A stretch of DNA of 64,000 nt from Limnephilus marmoratus (taxonomy: Eukaryota > Arthropoda > Insecta > Trichoptera > Limnephilidae), in contig OU862913.1 of the NCBI GenBank assembly GCA_917880885.1, forward strand, positions 44,301,460 to 44,365,459, read 5' to 3'. The translations under genes were made by a program, and so were the position numbers. Each line of letters opens with the position of its first letter. Positions within the stretch are counted from its first letter, which is position 1. The notes beneath the pieces are model-generated. The model was not told where the DNA came from, did no database searches, and was given only the letters and a program-made list of their open reading frames with translations. Shown here piece after piece: positions 9,839 through 20,113 of the stretch.

Positions 9839-11290
9839 TGTTACGCAAATAAAAAAAAATGCACTATGAGTACGCCATAATATTATGTGAATACAGTATA
9901 GTAATGTGTTACGACTCTTGACTGAGCCTTGGGAAGTACAAGTATTGGTACGTTGATAAAGGGTAATAAAATCTGCCAGCTTATTTTTAAAGGGGCGCGA
10001 CTGGTTGATTAACCAGGCTAGCAGATGGAAAAGCAATAATCCTCTCTCAGGAGCCTTGGGAATACAAACTTTAAAGGTTAAAATAGAAGAATTTTAAATA
10101 AAATAGACAGTATTGATAAGAGATAATAATAATAGATTTATTAGTACATACTAATAACATAATTGGGACTGTTCGGGCAAATCTATACCTACTCCCATGT
10201 ATCCCTCCCGTCTTACCTACCTATCCTGATATATCCATCTTGCTATTGTCACCGGTTCAAGATTGATTCCTAACCGCGAAATCAGTGCAATTTCAACACC
10301 GCGCGGTACTGACAGCCCAAATACTTTGGTCTCGTCGCTTTATAGTCGAAACCTGGATCCGCGCAAGATACGTGTTTTCAACCGTGGAGTTTTCTTGAGT
10401 GCATGAGTGTGGGACCCCGGGACGTCATCAGCAAGGTAGGGTCATCTTGTTTTCGGTGGACATCCCATTTTTTCCCCTTCATCCCTTTTTTCATTCCAAC
10501 AGTGGTAGGTAGAGATTCCGAACTCCGCGGAAGAAAAGATAACAGGCTTCCAACAGCTATCGAAACAGGGACATTGAAACATAATTATAGTTTATAAACT
10601 CACCTCCCTTGGATCGACCAAAATTCAATTAACTATCTAACTAAAATAAATCTCGGGCCTATGGTTTTCTCATGGTGTAGAATCTGTCAAATTACCTTGA
10701 ACTGTAGACGGCAGAAACAGTTTTGCTTTAATAATTCACTCCAACCATGGATAATTACATATCCAGGCGAGGCTAACTCTCCATCATCTTTAGTCAGGCT
10801 AGTCTCCTTGTAAGATAATAGTCTTGTATGTTTTTAATGTATTGCCTTGATACTCGGCAAATAAATGCTAAATAAATCCTTTGTTAATAGATTTGCGGTT
10901 ATTTCGGTCTCAAAAGTAATGTGTATTAAACACTTTAACGGCACTGCGATTAATACTGGTCGCGGCCTTTTAATAATGAACCAAATTCAGTTATTCAAGA
11001 AATCATTTTTCTTTTAAAATAATACACGAAATAACTCGTAAAATAGAAATCACGTTTGACTTCAGTATAAAGTCCACCACCACGGGCTCTACGCTGATGA
11101 GTGAATCTCTAAGCAAATTTTCAGTATTAAATGCCTTATTCAAAAGAAATAATTGAAAGATCTAACTTCCAAAATTCAAAAATAAATTTATGTTGATGTT
11201 TATTTTTTTTTTAAATCTTATTTAATCACCTCTTGAAATTAGGTACCTGCTTGCCTGCGAGTTATATTATCAAATATTTTATCATAACAG
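9839..11290. other. Unassigned insertion into repeat K
   Basis: This segment is absent from the intact K copy. It contains AT-rich stretches, a microsatellite-like AATAAT run near 10123 and A+T tails near 10860-10880 (AATAAATGCTAAATAAATCC). No transposase or RT motif was recognised; it may be more than one insertion. Confidence 0.4.
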
Positions 11291-11368
11291 TGTCTCTTTT
11301 TAATGTTGCCCTATTTTTTGTTTCATCGAGTTTCAAATCACAACGGTGCTAAAGAAGTTTTCACTAGT

Positions 11369-11615
11369 AAAAGTTTAGTTGTGAGAAAGGTAGAGTCCAT
11401 TATAATGTTTAACCATGTTGCAACAAGTGCAATACATTTCCTTGCCATATAAAAGTTTAGTTGTGAGAAAGGTAGAGTCCATTATAATGTTTAACCATGT
11501 TGCAACAAGTGCAATACATTTCCTTGCCATATAAAAGTTTAGTTGTGAGAAAGGTAGAGTCCATTATAATGTTTAACCATGTTGCAACAAGTGCAATACA
11601 TTTCCTTGTCATATA
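11369..11615. repeat. 82-bp tandem repeat, three copies
   Basis: Units start at 11369, 11451 and 11533 (AAAAGTTTAGTTGTGAGAAA...). They are identical apart from a C/T change near the end of the third. Confidence 0.95.
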
Positions 11616-11634
11616 AAAAGCTTCTATCCAAGAT

Positions 11635-12231
11635 TTAACCTCTCTAAGGCTAATTTGTTTACTTTTGGGAACAGATCATATAGCTCTCATAGATATCATT
11701 GTGTCTCCCTTACTTTCATGGTGAGAAATATGATCTAAACGGTGTCAGAAAGAGAAAACATCACGCTTTCTATTAAAGTCTAGAAATCAACCACAGAAAA
11801 ATTAAAATGTGTACTATTATGAATCCAAAATTTTCGATTGCAATTTGAGCATTCAATCTTTGTGCATTTTGTATTAATTATTTTTTATATGAAGTAATTA
11901 AGAAAATGAGGTGACAATAATGTTTATAATACAAAATAATGTCTAATAAAAAATATTTGTGCTTTAATTTTTTTTATTATCAGTAATTTTATTTATAAAA
12001 AACGTGGGGTGAGCCAATATTAACTTTTTTATGTGTGTATTGAAAATTTTTTACATTTAAAAATTATATGTTTACTTCTAATAATAACTTTTTAAAGTGT
12101 ATTTCATCAGCTTTCAAAAACTGTTTTAAGTTTTCGGATAAATTCAGAAATATTTCACTTATTTGGATTTTATTGCAAAGTGGAAATTTTCTGACCTTCT
12201 GACAGAATATGCCCGAGGTCTGAGGGGTTAA
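11635..12231. mobile_element. TTAA-MITE (piggyBac-type, non-autonomous)
   Basis: Bounded by TTAA at 11635-11638 and 12228-12231. Ends are CCTCTCTAAGG and GGTCTGAGGGG, a short imperfect inverted pair. The middle (AATATGATCTAAACGGTGTC, TTTGGATTTTATTGCAAAG) recurs at 18533, 20164, 42657, 49669 and, reversed, 57480. Confidence 0.75.
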
Positions 12232-12559
12232 CATTATCTATTACTTTGGTCGTCGGCATTAGAAAAAAATGGTTTATATTTTGTAAAATTTGTATTTTCT
12301 TGTTAATTTAATATTTTAACCATTAAATGCATAACTTTTAATATTTAATTTTTTTTTACATAATTTTTTTTTTCATATACTTAAATTACAATAAAAGCAT
12401 CTTGTAGAATTCCACTTAATTATGTCAGGAGCATTTTTTTGTTCATTTAACTAATATTGTACTGTACTATGTGTATAATATTGTTTTTAAGTTTATTTTT
12501 TTAAAACTCAACTTTGTTGAAAAAATAACCGATACCAATATATGAATGTTTCTTGTAAT

Positions 12560-13790
12560 GAATATTTTTGATAAGTTGATCATCCAATTGATTAGTCAGA
12601 CATGGATACAAATCATCCCCTATAGATGTAACTTCTGGGATACCACAGGGGTCAAATCTTAGCCCTCTTCTTTTTCTCATTTTCATAAACTACCTTGGTT
12701 CAAAATTAAACTGTGATTATGCTTTTTTTCGCCGATGATCTTAAATTTTTTCGTTAAATATGTCTGTTTCCAATCGTCAACTGCTTCAAAATGTCCTCGA
12801 CACACTCAATAACTGGTGTACTGTCAATGGTATGCAATTATATGTTCAAAAATGTTACATTTTAAAAAACACTTGAAATGGAATTATAAAGGATTTTTCC
12901 TATGTTATTAATAATACTATTCTTAAAAAAATGTCTTCAATAAGAGATTTAGGAATCAGTCTAGATTCTAAATTCATATTCGATGTGCATATTAACGATA
13001 TTAAGTGCAAGTCACTGAAAATAATGGGATTTATTCACAGAATATGTAAACCTTTCAAAGATCAGTTCTAACCCTTTACAATGCCTTAATTAGAAGTAAA
13101 CTTGAATATGGAAGCACTATTTGGAATCCACATTACTGCAAATATGAAAACATTGTAGAATCAGTTAAAAAATGCTAAGATTGTTATCTTTTAAATGTGG
13201 ATTTAAACATCTTAGATCATGCGAAGTGTGACTTGAATACTTCAAAATTAATACACTTAAAATCAGAAGGCAATTGACTGATCTAATATATTTACATAAA
13301 ATAATTCACAGCCATCTCGATACTTAATTGTGTCTTAGCAATATTGATATAAATGTTCCCAATTCCCATTGTTTAAGATGCCATAATATGTTTCACCTGA
13401 ATACATTTAAAAATAATATTGCCTATTTTAGCACCCTGATCCAAATGTGTCGACTATATAATAAGACAGAGCGTGCTGAAGTAGATATTTTTGTTGATAA
13501 TCTATACGGATTCAGAAAAAATGTTCTGCGATTGCTGAAAAATATGTTGTGCTAATTATATTATGCATCATTTGTATCTCTAATTATGTCTCTTGTATTA
13601 TTTGACATTCGAGTGAACTTTGTATTTTTATAATTTTCTATTTGTAATTGTTTTTTAAAATTTTATTTTTATCTAAAAAATTTCAAAATTTACCAATGTA
13701 TAATTTGAATGATTGATTTTATGTAATTTTTAACCTATTTTTTATAACTGGATTGTTCTCACTTGAGTGAGAATATCTGTAATAAATAAA
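12560..13790 (+). pseudogene. Jockey-like non-LTR retrotransposon, RT and C-terminal remnants
   Basis: Decayed coding sequence in several frames. VTSGIPQGSNLSPLLFL (about 12628-12680) and a FADDLKFF block (about 12729-12753, the YADD catalytic region) lie in the order expected of reverse transcriptase, followed by a WCTVNGMQL-like stretch near 12810. Further on come LYNALIRSKLEYGS-like residues (about 13078-13115) and a tail ending in AATAAATAAATAAAG near 13785. Frameshifts and stops make it inactive. Confidence 0.7.
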
Positions 13791-13980
13791 TAAAGAAACC
13801 TCCAAACACTAAGTTTTGAGATAATGAGGAAACCAATATTGGAATGTTCTTCATAAATCAAATATTATTGACACGTGTCTGTGTTTTACATATTAAATAT
13901 GCTATGTAATAACACTGGGGGGCATAACGGTCTGGTACATTAGTATGACATTTTAAAATATTCTGTTTTTAAAAGTTTGA

Positions 13981-14700
13981 GTGCATGTCTAATAGATGTT
14001 GGAGGTGTTTCAGAGTAATCTGAGTATTGTACCAGATAGAGGGTGCACTAACACAACAACTCAAGTTTGAGTGCATGTCTAATAGATGTTGGAGGTGTTT
14101 CAGAGTAATCTGAGTATTGTACCAGATAGAGGGTGCACTAACACAACAACTCAAGTTTGAGTGCATGTCTAATAGATGTTGGAGGTGTTTCAGAGTAATC
14201 TGAGTATTGTACCAGATAGAGGGTGCACTAACACAACAACTCAAGTTTGAGTGCATGTCTAATAGATGTTGGAGGTGTTTCAGAGTAATCTGAGTATTGT
14301 ACCAGATAGAGGGTGCACTAACACAACAACTCAAGTTTGAGTGCATGTCTAATAGATGTTGGAGGTGTTTCAGAGTAATCTGAGTATTGTACCAGATAGA
14401 GGGTGCACTAACACAACAACTCAAGTTTGAGTGCATGTCTAATAGATGTTGGAGGTGTTTCAGAGTAATCTGAGTATTGTACCAGATAGAGGGTGCACTA
14501 ACACAACAACTCAAGTTTGAGTGCATGTCTAATAGATGTTGGAGGTGTTTCAGAGTAATCTGAGTATTGTACCAGATAGAGGGTGCACTAACACAACAAC
14601 TCAAGTTTGAGTGCATGTCTAATAGATGTTGGAGGTGTTTCAGAGTAATCTGAGTATTGTACCAGATAGAGGGTGCACTAACACAACAACCCAAGTTTTG
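13981..14700. repeat. 90-bp perfect tandem array, eight copies
   Basis: Eight units of exactly 90 bp start every 90 bases from 13981 (GTGCATGTCTAATAGATGTT...). I see no substitution between units except a T-to-C near the end of the last. The period is divisible by three and the unit is open on the minus strand, so a 252-codon ORF (13969-14727) repeats CCVSAPSIWYNTQITLKHLQ eightfold. No start context, splice signal or homologue supports it as a gene. Confidence 0.97.
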
Positions 14701-14977
14701 ATTTTTCAGAGATATCTGACTAATCAACTGGACGATTAGTAAACCTAATTGATTTTGAAGTTTATGTTCTGTAACTGTATTTCAATGTTTTTTAATTAAT
14801 GATTTTTTTAAAAGAAAATGTGTAAATTAAGAAAAAAACAATTGTTTTGTTAAGTGTAATATTTTGTAATATATAGTTTTTTGTAACTAAATAAACATTA
14901 TTTGTGACATAAAACCTGTTTTTAATTTCAACATTCTATTGTTTATTTAATTTGTAAAAGCAGATTATAAACCCTCA
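14701..14977. other. AT-rich spacer after the 90-bp array
   Basis: No coding or repeat feature recognised apart from an AATAAACATT near 14890. Confidence 0.4.
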
Positions 14978-15298
14978 AGCGGTTTACGTGGTTCGCTATG
15001 TTTGGTGACTTAGCAGGGGTGTCCGGGTTCAAGGGGTGAACTTGGGGCACTTGCTGTGCGTGGCGGGCGGATCGGAAGAGACTGGTTAAGGGAGACACTT
15101 TAACCTCTCGACTCATCGCTTTGCACCGCAGTGGGAGGGATGGATTCACACTTCCGTCACTCCTGGACACACTGACCCCCAGATTCCTACCCATCTGTCA
15201 TACCTTTTTCCTTTCGAGAACTTCTTCTTCCTTTCCTTAAAAACACCCTCCATACAGCACCTCCAAAGATGACATGCTCTGAGGGATATTATTTTAGA
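14978..15298 (+). repeat. F block, copy 1
   Basis: Member of a repeat seen seven times. Shared landmarks are GTGGTTCGCTAYGTTTGG, TTAGCAGGGGTG(C/T)CCGGGTTC, GGAGGGATGGATTC, CTTTTTCCTT...AGAACTTC and a final ACCCTCCA...GATGACAT...CTGAGGG. The last part is shared with the 3' end of the LINE at 27380-27905, so F may be a SINE-like parasite of that LINE. Confidence 0.65.
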
Positions 15299-15319
15299 GT
15301 CTCCTGTTTTTCTTCATAC

Positions 15320-15672
15320 ATATAAATACCGCACAAGAGTCCCAACTGCTCCCTTCTGGAGGCAGTGAGACTATGGCATCCCCAATTGGGGTATGTTGTG
15401 AGGCTGAATGTAGTGGGGAGAGGAAGGAGATGGGGAAGAGGATGGTAGGGATGTACCTGGCTATTCAGATCTGGTCATTGAACATGGCTAAAGCCATTTC
15501 CAGCAACATTTCAATTCTGAATGGTGGTCTTACACCAGGGCGATACTGAGAATATCATCCACTCTGGATTATGACACAAATATACTATAAAATTTATTTG
15601 CACATGCCAGGTTCGAATCCGCAACCTTTAGATTGGGAGTCGAGAGTCTTACTCCTCGACCACGGAGGCCAT
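15320..15672 (-). mobile_element. tRNA-headed SINE, copy 1
   Basis: On the minus strand it starts with a tRNA-like head (GGCCTCCGTGGTCGAGGAG... and B-box-like GGATTCGAACC, about 15611-15666). The body contains TATCGCCCTGGTGTAAGACC, CAACATACCCCAATTGGGG and a tail near 15320. The body recurs at 15942, 35195, 43215, 46138, 52405 and 57285. Confidence 0.65.
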
Positions 15673-15941
15673 CTCCTGTGGAGTTATGTAAAAAGAAAAA
15701 TTGAACAAAAAAAAAAACTAACTTTGAACAAGGTATTTAAAAAATATATATATTAATTAATATCATTATCTGTATTGGATGGTATAATAGGATATAGTTA
15801 TACAGAAAGCATCCAACCCCAAAAATTAATAAAGCGGCATGTCTACTTTCAAGTGAGTTATACCATTTTGTACTTAAAAATAATTATAAGGAGGGAGGGG
15901 AGGGGGAGCTGCTTATACATCTATTTCAAAATTATTTAGAT

Positions 15942-16345
15942 GGCCTCTGTGGTTGAGGGGTAAGGCTCTTGACTTGCAATACGAAGTGTACTGGTTCAAA
16001 TCCCGGCTTGCGCAACTAAGTTTTAAATGTTTAATTTGTGTTATTTCACAATTGAATCATTTAAAATAATATATAGTATATTTACAGCTCATTCCATAGT
16101 GGAAAATACTCTCAGTATCGCCCCGGTGTAAGATCACCATTCAGAATTGAAATGTTGCTTGAAATAGCCTTGTTTTGCGAATAGACCCCCACCCTCCTCT
16201 ACCCCATTTATTTTCCCTCCCCACTACCTTCAACCTCACAACATACCCCAATTGGGGATATCATCATCTCACTGGTGCTCAGATCAGTACAGATGCTCAG
16301 GAGCAGTTGTGACTCTTTTACGGTTTTCACATGATATATAACTAC
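15942..16345 (+). mobile_element. tRNA-headed SINE, copy 2
   Basis: The head carries an A-box-like TGGTTGAGGGG at 15950-15960 and a B box GGTTCAAATCC at 15993-16003, 33 bp apart, the arrangement of an internal RNA polymerase III promoter. The body has TATCGCCCCGGTGTAAGATC and CCCCAATTGGGG. It faces away from copy 1, the two heads being about 270 bp apart. Confidence 0.7.
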
Positions 16346-16622
16346 TGGTGCAGACCCGTGATAAATCACGGGATATACTAATTGAAGGAATTGTGAAGCT
16401 GAAAGTATTACTTATAAAATATTTGCCACAGGATCATTGCCTTTCAATAACAAATATTTTTATTTAAAATTCAATTATATATATTTTTTTTGTTGTTACA
16501 AAGTTGAGAGAAGATCAGAAAATCTCTGGAATGAACACAATTAGTAAACTTAGGAAATCACAAAATCAGAAGACGCAAAATCTACGAGCGCTCAATCCAT
16601 TATATAGCGCAACGCTCTAGTG

Positions 16623-17613
16623 CATGGGTCGGCAACCTGCGTCTTAGTGCGGCCCGCAAGATTCTCGCCGCAACGCACGTGATGGACGATATCATACACA
16701 ACGGAGTGAAAGGGAGCGAAGGGGGAGAGATTTGCAAATCAACGTGATAGGTTTGCAAAGTGATATCACACTTAAAATGACTTTTATAGAAAAAACTTGG
16801 TGGATTACTATGGGGGTTTGTCTTCTGAAAACTGCAAGGAGTTAAAATGGTTTGCTGAGCAAATAATTACTATGTTTGGTAGTACATACATTTGTGAGCA
16901 AACTTTTTGAATTCTGAATTATGGAGAAAACAAACACTGTTCTCGGTTATCAGATTCACATTTAGTCGCAATACTACGCGACTCTACTTCAAAAATGCAA
17001 TCTAATATAAGAACACATGCAAGTCAAATACAACCACAAAAATCTCATTGATTTTCTTAACTACAATAAATGTCGTAAAAATATATAATAAGCGTTTTAT
17101 TTTTAAAATTAAATATTGCAGGTTTTTTTTTACAAAAGCTCCACACAGGCGGCCCTGAGGAAAATAATTTCTCTCAAGACCTATTTCATCATAGGGGATG
17201 CCGTGTGGAGGGTTTTTTTAAGGAAGAGAAGTATATGAAGTTCTAGGAAGGTAAAAGGTATGAGGGGTGGGTAGGAATCTGAGTGTCAGTGTGTCCAGGA
17301 GTGATGGACTTATGAATCAATCCTTACAACTGTAGTACAAGGCGATGAGCCGAGAGAGTTTGGCTAGAAAGGTCAAAAGGCCTCCCTCAACCAGTCTCTT
17401 GATCCGGCCCGCCACGCAGCAGATGGACAGACGCATCCCATGAACAGCATCCCAGATGGACATAACTCATCCCATGAACAGCATGAACCTGAGCACTCCT
17501 GCTAAGTCACCAAATATCAGGTATACTGTAATGACATGTGACCCAAGTGCGGCCCGCACTAATCCCCACATAAAATATTTGGCCCTTTTACAACAAAAGG
17601 TTGCCGACCCACG
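16623..17613. mobile_element. hAT element with 8-bp target duplication
   Basis: CTCTAGTG occurs at 16615-16622 and again at 17614-17621. Ends are CATGGGTCGGCAACC and the complement GGTTGCCGACCCACG. At 16846-17030 remnants read WFAEQIITMFGSTYICEQTF and SRLSDSHLVAILRDSTS, the C-terminal hAT dimerisation region, with a stop between them. An F block (about 17143-17521) has inserted in the right half. Confidence 0.85.
17143..17521 (-). repeat. F block, copy 2
   Basis: Reverse-orientation F block (GGCCCTGAGGAAAATAATTT...GGGATGCCGTGTGGAGGG...GCTAAGTCACCAAA) lying inside the hAT element. Confidence 0.65.
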
Positions 17614-17966
17614 CTCTAGTGGTTAAGAGCTCAATTGTTTATAGTTACAAAATATAAGAACTTACAGCAAAAGAAAACACACTTTGTTAAATCAAAAACA
17701 ATTTATTCATTTCATATATAAAACTTTAAGAAAGTACAAAAAGCATGAGAAAATTTTATTCACAAAAAATGGCATTAAAATAAAACATGTAAAACAACAG
17801 CTTAAAAATTTATTTAAAAGTCATTACTAATTTAAACGTTAGTTTAAAACGTTGTTTCACTTGTTTAACACATTCACAGACACTTGCCGTAAAACAGAGG
17901 TTGGTAATATGACAGACGCCATCACATTTGTCTTGTGACAGGACACATATGTGTTGTGAGGTGATC

Positions 17967-18362
17967 TGACAGTTGATCCGTTGACAATTGGCCCCCCAAA
18001 ATGATATTTACTATAAATTTATAATTTTTTGTGCATTATTTTATAATGTCAAACGTAAAATCGACTTCAAAAATACCCTTAATGATAAGTTGGTATGAAT
18101 ATCAAACAAATTTATACACAGTATCAATTTTTTGAACTTATGCGCTGGAATACACAGTATATAGACAAGTAAATTTTTCCTTGATGCATTTGAATGAAAA
18201 TATGTTTTATACTTTTGTAATTCGGTGGTACATCCTCTCTGCACATCCCTTCGGGGTCACTTAGTTATATTTTGTGTAATTAGGTTTACCATATTTTCCC
18301 TAAACCGACTGCACATTATATATAAGTATGCCGGGGGCCAACTGTCGGCAGATCAACTGTCA
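17967..18362. mobile_element. MITE-L, copy 1
   Basis: Inverted ends: TGACAGTTGATC...GACAATTGGCCCCCC at the left, and CCGGGGGCCAACTGTC...GATCAACTGTCA at the right. Copies at 23410-23797, 42084-42656 (interrupted), 44800-44842 (end only) and 61385-61662. Short of any coding capacity. Confidence 0.75.
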
Positions 18363-18532
18363 TGGAACCGTTTTGTGAAGTTAATGAAAATCAGTAATAA
18401 AAGTCATCATCCTTGGATGTGACACTATCTACTATGGAAGTATTCCTGTTGTTATACAAATTATCAGGCTTCATACAACTGCAATACTAAATTTTTACTT
18501 TCCAGTTCGTCGTTTCGCATTGCGTCCCTGAC

Positions 18533-18797
18533 TAACCCCTCAGGACTATTTGTTCTCTTTTGGGAACAACTCGTATAAGTCACATAGAAATTGTTTTGTA
18601 TCTTTCACTATCATAGTGAGAAATATGATCTAAATGGAGTTAGAAAGAAAAAACACAACACTTTATATTCAAATGCAAAAGTTAACCATAAAGTAATTCG
18701 AATTAGCACCTTTATGAAACCAAAGTTTCCGACTGCAATTTTATTGCAAAGCAGAAATATTCCGATCTGACAAAATACGCTAGAGGCCTGGGGGGCC
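18533..18797. mobile_element. TTAA-MITE, short copy
   Basis: Starts CTAACCCCTCAGG (TTAA changed to CTAA) and ends GAGGCCTGGGGGGCC. The inside matches 11635-12231 but has lost the middle. An AT dinucleotide run follows at about 18811-18828. Confidence 0.55.
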
Positions 18798-18828
18798 AAA
18801 AGACACATAATATATATATATATATGTG

Positions 18829-19915
18829 TAGTGTCATACCATCTTCTATAAAACAACATCAACAGACGTGGCTGTGTGTCTGTGAATGCATTAAAAAAAG
18901 CAATTTCAAATATTGTAAAGAATGTAAAAAGAGTATAATTTTAATCAGTAAAAAAAAGCTGATAAAAATATGTCAAAATTCTTTGTTTGTTAAAAAATGT
19001 CTTAAGTCCAGTTGTTTCTCAGAAATTCAAATATAACATTGTCATCAAATAGCCAATTAGCGCCTTTTTGTTTTTTTTTTATACGTGAATACTCCCCATT
19101 GAACGCTGATTTTATGTTCGTTTTAGCTTTTTATCAAATAGTAATCAGCAGAAGAGGACAAATATCATATAGTTTAGCTTGTCAGCTTATTACGATTTGA
19201 TAGAAAGCTGAAACGCACCTAGAAGCTTCGTTTAACGGGGACCTTTCAAATGTCAATAAAACAAAATGGCGCTGAATGGTCAACTGATGACTTTGTTACA
19301 AGTGAATTTTTGTAAAACTACTGGACTTTAGATTTACAGCTCGGAAATTCAATCTTGAATAAAGAACACAAGTTTAAAATGTTACAAGAAGAAAAAAATT
19401 GTGAAATTTTTTCGTCAAGATATCTGAATTTCAAACACAAATAAAAAATAATATGTTAGGTTATGTTTTTTTTCTTCATTGTTCTTGTTTTGTTATCTGT
19501 TTTTACAATCAATATAATGTTATAAAAGAAAGTTTATGAACGCGTGTGTCCCGTTAAAACTCAGAAACGAGTCCAGGTACAATCAAGGGAGTTACATGGT
19601 GTGGTAGCTTTCTATTCCCTATCCACGAAGAAGGTTCCTGTTTTTACACAAAGGGCGTGCTTTTCAAGATATAAGGGCTGGTAGTTTCGCCCTCTAGAAA
19701 TTTCAAGAACAGTCCAGAACATCCGAGAGTATTCGAGAGCATTCTACAACAAATACTATTCTACGGAACGTCAGTTCAATCTCATATCAACTCCCTGAGC
19801 CAAGCCGGGTACCGCAGCTACTTAATATTAAATCATAAACAAAATGGAAATTAAATGATTGATTGTATGTAAAAAGGTTTGATTGTAGGATTGCGTCAGT
19901 CATATAGATTTAGAT
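18829..19915. other. Spacer, including the 3' flank of the protease-homologue gene
   Basis: No gene recognised. The last 100 or so bases before 19916 would be the 3' UTR of the minus-strand gene; no canonical AATAAA is seen close by on that strand. The GC-richer block at 19540-19800 is unassigned. Confidence 0.4.
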
Positions 19916-20113
19916 CTACACGAGGGTGTAGGAGGCGGTTTCGAGTCCCGCAGCTTGTACGCTCTGGTCGATCCACGTGCGGAGCTTGGCCACGTGTGCG
20001 TAGGCCGCAGGTACGTCCTTCTCGCCGCAACCAATGCCCCAAGCCACGATGCCTGCTTGAAGATATCTCCCCGCCACTGGTGATGGGCAGACTAATGGGC
20101 CACCTCCGTCTCC
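19916..20113 (-). CDS. Protease-homologue exon 8: GDGGGP and stop
   Basis: 198 nt, acceptor ATTCCAG, stop TAG at 19918-19916. Begins with [10 protein letters not shown], where Gly replaces the catalytic Ser, and continues through [19 protein letters not shown] to the C-terminus. Confidence 0.95.
   Translation of the reverse strand, partial: GDGGGPLVCPSPVAGRYLQAGIVAWGIGCGEKDVPAAYAHVAKLRTWIDQSVQAAGLETASYTLV

Noticed and set aside
11369..11615. CRISPR-like array
   Set aside because: Whole 82-bp units are identical with no variable spacers, and the genome is eukaryotic; it is a plain tandem repeat. The same holds for the 20-bp array at 32353.
13969..14727. 252-codon ORF on the minus strand as a repeat protein gene
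   Set aside because: It consists only of a perfect 90-bp tandem array; an open unit with a period divisible by three gives a long ORF automatically. No splice, promoter or homologue support.
15942..16015. A functional tRNA gene
   Set aside because: A and B boxes are present, but the sequence does not close into a full cloverleaf with a convincing acceptor stem and continues into a repeated SINE body.
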